Shown here: piece by piece, positions 10,001-17,984 of the stretch
How positions within the stretch are numbered: the stretch's first letter is position 1
How the letters are laid out: the number at the start of each line of letters is the position of its first letter
Assembly: GCF_002933875.1 (NCBI RefSeq)
Contig: NZ_BFAV01000150.1
Location: 107,087-171,086 of the forward strand
Direction of reading: 5' to 3'
DNA from: Desulfocucumis palustris
GTDB taxonomy: Bacteria; Bacillota; Desulfotomaculia; Desulfotomaculales; Desulfocucumaceae
DNA: 64,000 nt
Made by a program: the position numbers and the translations under genes
Notes under the pieces: generated by a model
What the model was told of the DNA's origin: nothing
What the model saw: only the letters and a program-made list of their open reading frames with translations
The model's database searches: none

Positions 10001-12204
10001 ATGATTGCGATTTCCGCATCACCCTGTGCCAAATCGGCGCAAACACCATAATCATATTTCGCGCTCTCCCCCGGAACATTTGCCCCATCGCGCCTGGATG
10101 AGGCCATGGATGTAGCCGGTGGTGCGGAGGCAAAATCTTCCACTACTTCACTCCCCCTGAAGAAGGCCTCCAACCGGGGGGCATGGTGCGCAACCAGATA
10201 TAACGCGGTCTCTGACAGGGTACGGACTTCAAAGAACAGCGTTTTCGAAACATCGCCCACATCCCTGGCGATTCTTAAATTGAGTTTTGTAATGAGCAAG
10301 GAATCGATGCCGTAGTTTTCCAGCGGAGTGTTCAATTCCAACTGGTTACTGGATATTTCCATTAACTCCGAGAAAATTTTCACCAGGTACTGCCGCGTTC
10401 TCTGGACGAGTTCAGCGCTGGAATCCGGATGAAAACCTTTTTGATTTTCCGAAAGGGGAATTTGCTCCCTAGGCTGGGACTGCAACTCATAATTGCCACG
10501 CCAATACCTGAAGATTGGCCGCAACTCCTGTTTGGCATATAAAGTGCGCCAAACCTTTCTCTGGCCTTTCGTAACGCCGGTTGTACGAGGTAAGTCTCCC
10601 TCTTTAAACAAATCTATTTCGTATATTTCAATCCCATGAATTTTAGATACGGCTCCGAGCATTTTTTGTGTTATTTTTTTATACTCGTCTACGCTAATTA
10701 ATGTATCGATTTCCTGAAATACCACTACTCTTTCCTGGTCATCTATTTCATAGGAGAATACGGCGCCCGGCAAGGTTAGCTCGGGGAGATGCTTTTTAAG
10801 TGTCGATTCAATATCAACTGAATAATGATTCTTGCCATGGATAATAATAACTTCCTTTTCACGGCCGACAACGTATAGATTGTTATCTTCGATAAATCCA
10901 AGATCCCCCGATCGAAAGAATCCTTCCTCTTTTGTATCTTTAAGGATACCCCAAAACGTACTTTCCGTTTCCTTTTCACGATTTAGATATCCCGACGCTT
11001 TAGCGGGAGATTTGATCCAGATTTCACCGATCTCATCCGGTGCGCAAAGCTCACAAGTTTCCGGATTAACAATTATTATTTTATTAGGCTCTTCGATCTC
11101 TCCACAGCTGGTTATAAATCTTCTATCTTCGAGGTCTGTGTGCCTTATTTTATTTTCTTTTAAACCGTTAATCTCCAGAGAGAGACAGCGGATAGATTCT
11201 CCCGGGGCTTTACTGGTAACCGGACATAATTCCGAAAGTCCATAAAGAGGGCAAAAAATCCTCTCGTCAATTCCCAAAGCTCCAAATTTTGCCAAGAAAT
11301 TTTCGTATGTCTGCTTGCGTATGAATTCTCCTGAACATACAATCGCTTGAAGGGAATGCAGCGAAATATTTTCAACGGCCGAGCTGTCTATTGTAGAACA
11401 ACAGTAGTCAAAAGCAAAGCTAGGGGCCCCGGTTTGAGTAGCTTTATACTTATCAATCATTCGAAACCAATATTCCGGGTTCATCAGAAAACTGCTTGGT
11501 GATAGCAGCACACAGGTGGCGCCGTGCAATAGGGGTCCCAGGATGGCAAAATTCAGGCCGAAAGCATGGGATTGCGATATCCATGCCACAACACGACTAT
11601 TACTATTTACTCTCCACCGAGGTGAAGCGGCCTGATACATTAAGGTCCTATGATTTATCATAACCCCTTTGGGCTGAGACGTGGAACCCGAGGTATATAA
11701 CAATAAGGCGAGGTCTTCCGGTCCCTGCAGCCTCGCGCCCACAACACCGGAACAATCCGGCAGTTCATCAACGTTCAATATGGAAACGAAACCGGCAACG
11801 TCTTTTGTATGTAAAAATTCTTTAAAATTGCTGTTCGTTATAATGCAATCCGCTTTTGAATCCTTAAGAATGCGGCTGATATTTTCTATATCCTGCTCTT
11901 TGGGCACCCTGCTGTGAACTGAAAACGGTATCGCCACGATATTTGCATACCAACAGGCCGTGAGACCGTAAATGTATGCCAGTCCTTGGGGAAGGAGCAG
12001 AATTGCTTTTCCCTGGGGTTTTACGTGTTGCTGCAGAATACTGCCCAGGATTTCCGTTTTTTGAACAAGTGTTTCTCCAGTAAGAAATTCGCTCTTGACA
12101 TTTTCCTCTTCATAAGTAAAAAATTTTTTATCAGGAGATTGTTTACAATTCTTAAGGATCTCGAAAAGACAAAGTCCGAATTTATTGTATATTTTTTCTT
12201 CCAC
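4096..12204 (-). CDS. Hybrid assembly line: FAAL-ACP-KS-KR-ACP-sulfotransferase-condensation-like
   Basis: This protein of 2702 residues has, in order: a fatty acyl-AMP ligase (about 1-520; YTSGSTSQPKG near 169), an ACP (GIDSLL, Ser near 633), a ketosynthase (about 729-1165; active Cys902 in DTFCSSS, HGTGT near 1034, NIGHLE near 1075), and a linker without an AT domain (to about 1330). Then come a ketoreductase (GGAGGLG near 1625, Tyr in SDYAYAN near 1764), a second ACP (GIDSI near 1927), a sulfotransferase (TPRAGST near 1990) and a condensation-like domain from about 2280. The order recalls olefin synthases and CurM, but there the sulfotransferase precedes a thioesterase. In the last domain the HHxxxDG motif reads HMLIADG, so the catalytic second His is Met2407. 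Extension must use a separate acyltransferase, not seen here. The GTG start has AAGGAGGG before it. Domain calls are confident; the product is inferred. Confidence 0.93.
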   Translation of the reverse strand: MEEKIYNKFGLCLFEILKNCKQSPDKKFFTYEEENVKSEFLTGETLVQKTEILGSILQQHVKPQGKAILLLPQGLAYIYGLTACWYANIVAIPFSVHSRVPKEQDIENISRILKDSKADCIITNSNFKEFLHTKDVAGFVSILNVDELPDCSGVVGARLQGPEDLALLLYTSGSTSQPKGVMINHRTLMYQAASPRWRVNSNSRVVAWISQSHAFGLNFAILGPLLHGATCVLLSPSSFLMNPEYWFRMIDKYKATQTGAPSFAFDYCCSTIDSSAVENISLHSLQAIVCSGEFIRKQTYENFLAKFGALGIDERIFCPLYGLSELCPVTSKAPGESIRCLSLEINGLKENKIRHTDLEDRRFITSCGEIEEPNKIIIVNPETCELCAPDEIGEIWIKSPAKASGYLNREKETESTFWGILKDTKEEGFFRSGDLGFIEDNNLYVVGREKEVIIIHGKNHYSVDIESTLKKHLPELTLPGAVFSYEIDDQERVVVFQEIDTLISVDEYKKITQKMLGAVSKIHGIEIYEIDLFKEGDLPRTTGVTKGQRKVWRTLYAKQELRPIFRYWRGNYELQSQPREQIPLSENQKGFHPDSSAELVQRTRQYLVKIFSELMEISSNQLELNTPLENYGIDSLLITKLNLRIARDVGDVSKTLFFEVRTLSETALYLVAHHAPRLEAFFRGSEVVEDFASAPPATSMASSRRDGANVPGESAKYDYGVCADLAQGDAEIAIIGLSGRYPMAKNPAEFWDNLAFGRDCITEIPSDRWDYRRIYNPDIKKSGSSYCKWGGFIEGFAQFDPLFFNISPNEAAMTNPQERLFLQIAWEVMEDAGYTRTALKENYQGNVGVFVGTMYAEYQYYAVERSLRGENIAFNTSYGSIANRVSYFLDLNGPSMAIDTFCSSSFTALHLAAESIRRGECKMAIVGGVNLNLHPNKYLWISQLKMASAQGYCKPFGKGGDGFVPGEGVGAVLLKPLDVARADNDHIYAVIKSTAINHNGKTNGYTVPSPQLQADLIQTALKRARIDTRTISYVEAHGTGTSLGDPIEIEGLTRAFRKHTQDRQFCAVGSVKSNIGHLEAASGIAALTKVLLQMKHKKLVPSIHTEELNENIRFEDSPFYVQRELASWERPFAQVNGDRVFYPRRAGISSFGAGGVNAHIIIEEYQNQAPVSEICHPTPQIILLSAKNEARLTAGANQLYDFICNNGDIRLIDVAYTLQVGREPMEERLALLASDLEDLRKKLKAFRQGKKDIEDLYLWNSRSHVGDYSFLLEGAEGEAFIRQLIQNRNLLKLIQLWGAGVHIDWKELHWNCHPRRVSLPTYPFETNRYWLPEVDKIIASDKNRAKLLFEHETLPRLSSDSSQPVKSPESYPDIQYYTREWKEKTPDKLASREIANERDILIFGDDDGLFDTLQRKLSTSRIVRVKSGRSFCCENDGLFHIDPAKPEDYERLFSELEKSGISLSSIIHYWSSERFNGSNKSVKQQLTQSVYSIFCICRALFSLSLEKDEKRVRLLYVFESDPDGGQPFYEAVCGLARSIQLETTRLKFQTLEFAIPRDALGTPVDVLAQVVSENLGSPGEDYNELKYLNGKLLISGLREWTPGSLKTGERSEFIPFRENGLYLVTGGAGGLGLIFSRYLIQEHRAKVVLVGRSEKNSAILEKLNRIDPHQGQAVYYRADISREEQVESLISDIKAQYGEINGVFHCAGVIKDALVYRKGLENVNEILAPKVQGTIYLDKFLWKENLDFFILFSSAISQLGNIGQSDYAYANSFLDSFAKWREWMRSQGRRHGQTVSIGWPLWENGGIAVDENSRLRFKRAWGMSPLSTEDGLKAGETIIREGLSQVMVMAGDSAKFRQSLPLAAVQQTGQEMTSKKPFLATGEKETVTPAPFDLNEINQFLREQVSVITGIALEEVDDEAEFWDIGIDSILAMQILEAIADRFGLRLYPTELLRYNTIKTLSAYTGQELVRSKVNEVAVSKSATPRLCFILSTPRAGSTLLRVMLMGHSRIFAPPELHLLHFDSLGERKKNLTQSNQAFLREGLIETIKVLEDIDTGKALEIMEELENKDVSIAETYRYLTGKVGDRILVDKSPTYGEHLDTLRKAETMGFKPFYIFLVRHPLSMMASFVNNRFDRMLNIREEPWQYSKQLWVKINANIIRFLTDIPNDRKMLIRFEDLVSASEQTMREICNRLDLSFENEMLKPYQGERMTHGLHQQSITIGDPGFLRHKAIMPELADAWKSHANRLKELELATIKLARELGYTLEADDSGGAELPLSPAQQSIFNRLGPHPHWGVVEHLRIRLNEPLDLARFNESLKKVVKKHSVLSYSFIERNKTFIQCARESAELCLDYRELSSCAAEDIGTRLKEAESELIGRLRIETAPLMAICAAALGNNEYAVVAVFHMLIADGRTCEIILEDIFRYYYDSKATVLPVDTRFADYMACIEKMKKDHVEDNYLQLWLDEVKGGTTRIPYDYNEKSIKGEPVEIYYETFTFEELLINNQVGKGKVFLYFSVGLYRYLSTLTGQMRPIITHRFHRRNLAEIGSYFDVAGRFAGDVPLRLTVSPKGSTKTLISSFQKRYSEIPHQGLTYEILANDGKVPTAAESAPILLNFQYGYPRIPLMTKCKWHQYEDASDAQPYDIDLIVRVRMDSIRVIVKYPGKRYKHQTIEKHLRSWIATVRDIIAEDTNYTVPDMFADNS

Positions 12205-12231
12205 TCTTATCCCTCCTTACAATATTTATTT

Positions 12232-12273
12232 TATATGGTAATAGACAAGTTATTTAAGAAATATTACCATATA
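12232..12273. promoter_or_regulatory. Perfect 12-bp inverted repeat between assembly line and LysR gene
   Basis: TATATGGTAATA (12232-12243) and TATTACCATATA (12262-12273) are perfect inverted copies with an 18-base spacer. On the minus strand a TATAAA/TAAAAT sequence, a possible -10 of the assembly-line promoter, overlaps the first arm. A second palindrome, CGGAATTTCCG, sits at 12291-12301 nearer the LysR gene. Position between a LysR gene and its divergent neighbour is typical for operators of that family, but a spacer this long would fit two helical faces or a different binding mode. Confidence 0.5.
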
Positions 12274-12347
12274 TATAAATATAAATTTCACGGAATTTCC
12301 GATGGGATTAATTGGTTTTTCCGATTTTGCAGGTAGGAGTGATATTA

Positions 12348-13244
12348 ATGGATACACGTCAATTAAAGGCATTTGTCACAGTGGCAAGCACACGCAGCTT
12401 TACCAAAGCTGCGGAAATATTGGATTATGCACAATCAAGCATAACAGGGCAGGTGGGTTCCCTGGAAAACGAACTGGGAATCAAGCTTTTTGAGAGACTG
12501 GGCCGGCAAGTGGTCCTGACACAAAAAGGACAACGATTTATAAAATATGCTGAAAAAATTATAAATCTGTCTTACGATGCTAAAGAGGCGGTATCAGATT
12601 TGTTAAATCCCAGCGGAACAATGATTATAGCGTCGCCGGAAACGCTAGCCGCCGTTCGCCTGCCGCCTTTGATCCACCATTTTCATAATCACTATCTGAA
12701 TGTAGAATTGATCGTAAAAAAATGCCACCCAAAAGAAATAACATCCTTACTAAGAAACAACCAGATTGATGTTGCCTTCTTCCTGGGGCGTGAGATGAAC
12801 TTTCCCGACATTGTGTCAGAAATACTTTTATTTGAACAAATGACTCTGGTTTCCAGCCCCCACCACCCTATTACCGGAAAAATCCCAGTAACAATCCAGG
12901 ATATTCAGGGAATGACATTGATTTTATGCGAGGAAGGCTGCGGCTACCGGGATGCCTTTGAAAAGGTTTTGTATAAAGCCGGGGTTCAGCCGGGGACAGT
13001 TCTGGAGTTCGATAGCATTGAAGCCATAAAAAAGTGTGTTATCCAGCAGCTTGGTATCACATTGCTGCCACGAATGGCCGTAGAGGGGGAGTTGAACCGA
13101 AACGAACTGACGGACCTGCAATTGCAGGGCGCAGATTTTGATATGAATACTCAGATTGTTTATCACAAGGATAAATGGATTTCACCCGCCCTTTCAGCCT
13201 TTCTAAAGCACTCCAGGGAGATACTGGCCAACAGGGTGAGCTAA
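12348..13244 (+). CDS. LysR-family transcriptional regulator
   Basis: This is a regulator of 298 residues. The N-terminal winged helix-turn-helix (about 1-60) reads MDTRQLKAFVTVASTRSFTK, then AAEILDYAQSSITGQVGSLE and GIKLFERLGRQVVLT, all typical of the family. The rest is the effector-binding domain of two Rossmann-like lobes. The ATG at 12348 has AGGAGTG eight bases upstream; an earlier in-frame ATG at 12312 would add twelve non-family residues. The gene diverges from the assembly-line gene with 143 bases between the start codons, and an inverted repeat lies in that gap. By family habit it would activate the divergent operon on binding a small molecule, and repress itself. The ligand is unknown. 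Confidence 0.9.
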   Translation: MDTRQLKAFVTVASTRSFTKAAEILDYAQSSITGQVGSLENELGIKLFERLGRQVVLTQKGQRFIKYAEKIINLSYDAKEAVSDLLNPSGTMIIASPETLAAVRLPPLIHHFHNHYLNVELIVKKCHPKEITSLLRNNQIDVAFFLGREMNFPDIVSEILLFEQMTLVSSPHHPITGKIPVTIQDIQGMTLILCEEGCGYRDAFEKVLYKAGVQPGTVLEFDSIEAIKKCVIQQLGITLLPRMAVEGELNRNELTDLQLQGADFDMNTQIVYHKDKWISPALSAFLKHSREILANRVS

Positions 13245-13311
13245 GGACGACTATTTTGGGGATGCCGTTAACACTATTGGAATATATTTATCATGTATAG
13301 CCGCCCTGAGA

Positions 13312-13340
13312 ATAAAAAACTCCCGCCCGGGGAGTTAAAA
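13312..13340. terminator. GC-rich hairpin after the LysR gene
   Basis: AACTCCC and GGGAGTT (13318-13324 and 13330-13336) form a 7-bp stem with a 5-base loop. It is flanked by an A-run on the left and AAAA on the right. Read on the minus strand it is followed by TTTTTT, the textbook pattern, while on the plus strand the T-run is missing. It probably ends the LysR transcript weakly, or blocks antisense transcription. Confidence 0.4.
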
Positions 13341-13433
13341 CATTCATAATTAATTCACTTTTAGCAAAAGCCTGCAGCAATGTTTAGTTTTTTAGATGCC
13401 TGTATTTCCCAACAATACTGTTTAATATAAAAC

Positions 13434-13481
13434 AAGCCCGGGGACAACGGCTTTAAGGCGTTTCCTACCGTTTTGCGCCTT
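13434..13481 (+). promoter_or_regulatory. Structured leader before the radical SAM gene
   Basis: Two adjacent hairpins precede the gene: AAGCC (13434-13438) with GGCTT (13449-13453), and AAGGCG (13455-13460) with CGCCTT (13476-13481). The second loop contains TTTCCTACCG. The block ends about 30 bases before the start codon and is followed by AAAGGA. It could be a regulatory RNA leader or a terminator-like attenuator, but I cannot match it to a known riboswitch class. Confidence 0.3.
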
Positions 13482-13509
13482 GGGCAAAGCGAAAGGAATG
13501 GGTATAAAT

Positions 13510-14787
13510 ATGAAGCCTTTCCATCTTAACAATCTTGCAATCAGTGTTGAAAAACAAGGCCCCACCCGTATTTCAAAGGCGAGTTTCCCGCTTCGATACG
13601 GAAGGTACTCGGAGATAATTACATCCGAATACGAATTCCTGTTCAATCTGAATGGTGAAATTAAGTTTATCAGAGGCCTTAATACAAGCTGGCCTCATCC
13701 GGCGGAGCAGTTAAAACGAACTGCCGGCAATGACTGGGTGTACTATACCGTCGGTGATCGTAGCGGTAACAATGGCATAAATTCTTGGTTGGGAGAATAC
13801 TATTTGCCTTGTCTTCCATATCCAAGCAACTCAATCTGGGAGATCAACTATTTGTCGGATCCCAGGATTATGAATGCAATTGCCGCATGGGCTCAATTGT
13901 ACAGCAACCTATGTGTATCAACCAGAGACGGGCTATATACAAAAGCTAAGGAATTGATAGAACGCATCATAGAAAATCATGATGGTGTGCTGTACGAAAG
14001 AGCGCGGATGCTAAATCAGATCATTGGTGAAAAGGTGTCGGTTTTGCCTCCGGACACACGTCATGTCGACTATGAGATTATCCCGCTTATTATTGCGGAC
14101 GGATGCCTTTATCACTGCAATTTCTGTTGTGTTAAATCGGCGAGCAATTTTCAGCCGCGCTCCAGATTTAATATCATGAAACAAATTGGTGAATTAAAGG
14201 CTTTTTATGGCCGAAACATTGAGAACTATAGCGGGCTCTTCTTAGGCAATCATGATGCCCTTGCGGCCGGGGAAGCTCTGATTTGCGATTCCGCCTCTGA
14301 AGCCTACAGCGCTTTCGGGCTTGGGAGGTATGGGGACATAACACCTTCGCTTTTTTTATTCGGGAGCGTGCATTCGCTCCTTAAGTCCGGAAATGGATTA
14401 TTTGAAAAACTGAATCAGCTCCCTTTTTATACCTACATCAACATCGGGATGGAATCCAATGATACGCCGACTCTGGCATACATTGGAAAACCACTGGATG
14501 AATCATCTGTTTGTGAAGCTTTCAAGAGGATGCTTGATATTAATGCCACTTATAAAAATATTGAGGTTACTGCCAATTTTCTTATCGGAAAAGGATTGTC
14601 CGATGAACATTATCAATCCCTAAAAACGTTACTTCGCGACACATCTGTAGCCGCCCAGGGCAAAGGGACGATATATCTTTCACCCTTAAAAGACAGCCCC
14701 AAAAAACGCGAATTACTGCCCTTGATCAATAAACTGCAGGAACAAAGCAAAATGTCTGTTTATATTTATTTGATCCAACGGCTTTAA
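13510..14787 (+). CDS. Radical SAM protein of unknown substrate
   Basis: This protein of about 425 residues has the [4Fe-4S] motif CLYHCNFC (C-x3-C-x2-C) after ADG, near residue 200 of the shorter form. Some 190 residues precede the radical SAM core, longer than most family members. Later parts fit a partial TIM barrel: LFLGNHDALAAG, then YTYINIGMESND and VTANFLIGKGLSD. No extra C-terminal cysteine cluster of the SPASM type is visible. The ATG at 13510 has AAAGGA twelve bases before it. In-frame TTG 13480 and ATG 13498 are alternatives, but the former would start inside the leader hairpin. The gene stands alone between the LysR gene and a convergent transporter gene. The nearest pathway is the polyketide operon, so a tailoring role is possible but unsupported. 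Confidence 0.85.
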   Translation: MKPFHLNNLAISVEKQGPTRISKASFPLRYGRYSEIITSEYEFLFNLNGEIKFIRGLNTSWPHPAEQLKRTAGNDWVYYTVGDRSGNNGINSWLGEYYLPCLPYPSNSIWEINYLSDPRIMNAIAAWAQLYSNLCVSTRDGLYTKAKELIERIIENHDGVLYERARMLNQIIGEKVSVLPPDTRHVDYEIIPLIIADGCLYHCNFCCVKSASNFQPRSRFNIMKQIGELKAFYGRNIENYSGLFLGNHDALAAGEALICDSASEAYSAFGLGRYGDITPSLFLFGSVHSLLKSGNGLFEKLNQLPFYTYINIGMESNDTPTLAYIGKPLDESSVCEAFKRMLDINATYKNIEVTANFLIGKGLSDEHYQSLKTLLRDTSVAAQGKGTIYLSPLKDSPKKRELLPLINKLQEQSKMSVYIYLIQRL

Positions 14788-14928
14788 TGACAATACATTG
14801 TTGCCGCCAATTCATATTGTCCGGAATATGACGGGATTGCCGGCTAAACATTGGCATATTTTTTCCTGGACTATTCAATACGCAGGGAATTAACAAAAAA
14901 GCCGGTAGATTAATAGCACACAATCCCG

Positions 14929-17900
14929 TCACGCCGCCATGCCGTCTTTGTCCCCGGACCGGACGGCTCTTTCCTTTCCGGACAACAGCACGAACAGCAG
15001 TAATGCCGCGCACAGGGCTATTCCCACTATCCCCACTCCCTTTTCCGCTCCCATAATCATCATCCAGCCCAGGGCTATGGGGCCAAGCATCTGGCCCACG
15101 TATTCCACCAGGCTGTAATAGCCCATTGCCTTGCCCTGGCCCAGTTCGGAAGCAGCCCTGAGACCCGCGAAGTAGTTTATAAGCAGGGCAATTCCGAAGC
15201 TGTCGGCTATCCCCAGTATTATTATGGCCACAAAGGCGGCCGTAACCGTCCCCTGGTTGGCGAACAGCAGCATGGCTCCGGCCACCAGCAGGGTGTAAAC
15301 CACCACCGACTTCATGGCACCCAGGTATTTGGCTATATATTTGGTCAAAAAAGGTCCCAGATAAATAATGCACAGTCCGTTGAGCATAAAGGCGCGGCCT
15401 ATGTTGGAGGACGATATGCCGGATTCTTCCGCGAAAAGCGGGAAAAAGTACATTAGAAACATGCCGCAAATGGAAACCGGTATAAAAATCAGCAGAAAGA
15501 AGGCCAGCACGTTAAGGTTGCTGAAAAAATGCCCCACCTTGGCCAGGGAAACCTTTTCCACCACAGCCTCCCGGGAGGAGACAATTAAATTTGGAATCAT
15601 TTTATAGGCAAAAATACCTGCCAGGGCGATTATTCCAAATGCCGCGAAAAACACATTGGAAAACCCCATCCTTTCGGCCAGCATCGCTCCCACCACGACC
15701 CCCACGTTCATCCCGGAAAAGACACCGGAGGTAAGAAAGGCGATTCCCTTATTTTTCTCCTCCTCGGTGGAACCGGACATGGCAAAAGTCTGCAGGGCTA
15801 TTATGGCCAGGCCGAAACCGGAACCCACCACGGCCCTGGAAAAAATGAACACAAACTGATTGTGGGTAAGGCCGGACAGCAGCGTGCCCGCCGCCAGCAC
15901 CACCATGCCCGTGAGAAAAGCCGGCTTCCAGCCCCTGGCGTCAATCATATAGCCAGCCAATACGGAAAACAGCGCCACGAACAACATTTCCGCCGAGATG
16001 GGCAGTCCCAGCACCACGCTTTCCGGCAGTCCCAAAACCGGCTGGTACAAATCTTTCATCAGCACCGGAATAAAGGAAACCGACATAAAGGTTCCGGTAA
16101 ACATTATAAAGCCCAGCGGGCGCACTATATCCACGCCCCCGTCCGGAAGCCCCGGCGCTCCCGGCCCCGTATCCTTCCCGGGGCCGGCCCTGCGCCCGGA
16201 TAATATGCCCCCCAGTATGGACAGCTCGGTGAGCACGAATATTAAAACCACCAGTATGGTAGCCATGTCTATAACTATATTTTTGACCAGGGTTTTGTTC
16301 TCTTCAACAAACCCGAACAGGTCCGTGCCCACCTCCACCATGGCCACGATTTCACCCCGGGAATTATAAATGGGCCCCAGGGCGTATATCCAGTCGCCGT
16401 CGGCGTCGCTTTCCTTGATTGTGATGATTTTACCCCGGTCATAAACCGGCATGTATTTCGAATTTTTATAATCAAAATCAATGGGGTAATAAGTGCCGAT
16501 GCTGTCGTCATAGAACATCAGGGCGTAAACCTTGTTGTCCGCCACCTTGTACAAGGCGCCGTACTGCCCGGCGTTCCACGGGTCCTGGTTATCATTAAAT
16601 ATTTTAAACAGCTGTCTCCTTACGGAGTTATAATCCCAGCCCATGAACTGCTCCAGATTATCAATCCTCTGTATGGCATCGCCGTCAATTACCGAGGGCG
16701 CCAGCTGCACCGTTTGTGCAAGATTATCCAGCACTTTATTTTCGTAACGGGTGAAAAAACTTTTAAAAAGCATATCTGAAACAATTCCCGCCGAAAGGGT
16801 CACGGTAATAAAAATGAAAGCTATCTGAACCGCGGTTCTGGGAAAGTTTCTTTTCAGCACATCAATATATAGGCGTCTGAGCATCAATACCACAACAGAC
16901 AGCCAGGCCAGGGGCAGCAGCCAGGCCAAAATTCTCCCCGCCACCACCGTCCCGGGATAACCGGCGCTGTCGCCGTAGAAAACTATGGCGCCGTTTTCGC
17001 CCTGATAAATAATTCTGCCGTTATTGATGGTAAAAAGTGAACCGTCCGCGCCATGGTAAAACTGGTAAAAAGCCTGGCATTCTTCTTCAAACCCCTGTTT
17101 TTTCAGAATGTCCGGGGACAGCAGGTCCCTGATTTCTCCGGAGGAGACATCAATACTGCGTATTTTCCTTACCCCCAAATCGGCAAAGCACAGGTTTTCC
17201 CCGCCGTCCATATTTAACTTCCAGGGAATAGAGGCTCCCCCCGCCTCTCCGCTGCCGCTCACCGAATAAAGCAGGGTGGAATTCCCGCTCCCGTCCACAG
17301 TGTATATTTCTCCCTTTTTGGTGGTATAGGCGCATTTGCCCTCCTGTCCCGAACACTTGACATCCACCAGCATAACCCTTGCATTTTCCAGGGAAAAGAT
17401 TCTTTTTGCCTTTGCATTCCCGCTCCCGTCCAGGGGTATTGTATACATTTCCACATCCCCCTGCCCCTTGAAACAGCAGTAGATGCTGCCGTCACGGCAT
17501 TCCAGGGAACTTATCCAGCCTTCCCGCAGGGGTCTGCCGCCTTCGGGGTATTCCCTGCTGTATATTGTGCCGGCATATTTACCCTTTGAGTTAAACCGGA
17601 TTATCTCCTCTTTTTCCACAAAGGCCCCGTCGGAATCCAGCACCCGGTTTAAAACATAAAAATAGCCTGCCGGGTCAACAGCAAGTTCACTGGCATAAAA
17701 AAAACTGCCTGTCTCCCTATTGCCGCCTTCAATAGAAAAAACCACATCCCCGTTGGCTGTTGTCTTCACGATTCTCTTCATGGACTGGTCGATTATATAC
17801 ATGTTGTGGGACGTATCCGCCGTAATAAAAGAGGGATTGACAAAATGCAGATTTTTATCGAAAGGGTTTTGAAAATAAGTATCTTTAATCTGGTACATTA

Positions 17901-17961
17901 AAAAAGGCAGTAAAATAAAAGCGCCTACCAACGCTATATAACCATAAGCTTTTCTACTCAT
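14929..17961 (-). CDS. Beta-propeller/Cache sensor fused to an MFS transporter
   Basis: This protein of 1010 residues has an unusual build. Residues 6-24 form a membrane segment. About 40-330 contain NHL-like repeats (phrases such as NMYIIDQSMKRIVK and YFYVLNRVLDSDG) that should fold outside the cell as a beta-propeller. Two membrane segments follow (about 335-360 and 372-395), then a Cache-like extracellular sensor domain (about 396-560) and another membrane segment near 565-590. From about 615 to 1000 there is a 12-segment MFS transporter half with the YMIDARGWKPAF loop. The sensory part is paralogous to the gene at 18652. It seems to couple sensing outside the cell to transport; the substrate is unknown. 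The GNAT gene begins upstream on the same strand, 23 bases away. The ATG is preceded by a weak GGAGGCTG. Confidence 0.85.
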   Translation of the reverse strand: MSRKAYGYIALVGAFILLPFLMYQIKDTYFQNPFDKNLHFVNPSFITADTSHNMYIIDQSMKRIVKTTANGDVVFSIEGGNRETGSFFYASELAVDPAGYFYVLNRVLDSDGAFVEKEEIIRFNSKGKYAGTIYSREYPEGGRPLREGWISSLECRDGSIYCCFKGQGDVEMYTIPLDGSGNAKAKRIFSLENARVMLVDVKCSGQEGKCAYTTKKGEIYTVDGSGNSTLLYSVSGSGEAGGASIPWKLNMDGGENLCFADLGVRKIRSIDVSSGEIRDLLSPDILKKQGFEEECQAFYQFYHGADGSLFTINNGRIIYQGENGAIVFYGDSAGYPGTVVAGRILAWLLPLAWLSVVVLMLRRLYIDVLKRNFPRTAVQIAFIFITVTLSAGIVSDMLFKSFFTRYENKVLDNLAQTVQLAPSVIDGDAIQRIDNLEQFMGWDYNSVRRQLFKIFNDNQDPWNAGQYGALYKVADNKVYALMFYDDSIGTYYPIDFDYKNSKYMPVYDRGKIITIKESDADGDWIYALGPIYNSRGEIVAMVEVGTDLFGFVEENKTLVKNIVIDMATILVVLIFVLTELSILGGILSGRRAGPGKDTGPGAPGLPDGGVDIVRPLGFIMFTGTFMSVSFIPVLMKDLYQPVLGLPESVVLGLPISAEMLFVALFSVLAGYMIDARGWKPAFLTGMVVLAAGTLLSGLTHNQFVFIFSRAVVGSGFGLAIIALQTFAMSGSTEEEKNKGIAFLTSGVFSGMNVGVVVGAMLAERMGFSNVFFAAFGIIALAGIFAYKMIPNLIVSSREAVVEKVSLAKVGHFFSNLNVLAFFLLIFIPVSICGMFLMYFFPLFAEESGISSSNIGRAFMLNGLCIIYLGPFLTKYIAKYLGAMKSVVVYTLLVAGAMLLFANQGTVTAAFVAIIILGIADSFGIALLINYFAGLRAASELGQGKAMGYYSLVEYVGQMLGPIALGWMMIMGAEKGVGIVGIALCAALLLFVLLSGKERAVRSGDKDGMAA

Positions 17962-17984
17962 GACAGCCTCCAGGTGATAAAAAA

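Noticed and set aside
13434..13500. Purine riboswitch suggested by GTTTCCTACC
   Set aside because: No closing P1 stem and no matching loop pair; only the short core resembles it.
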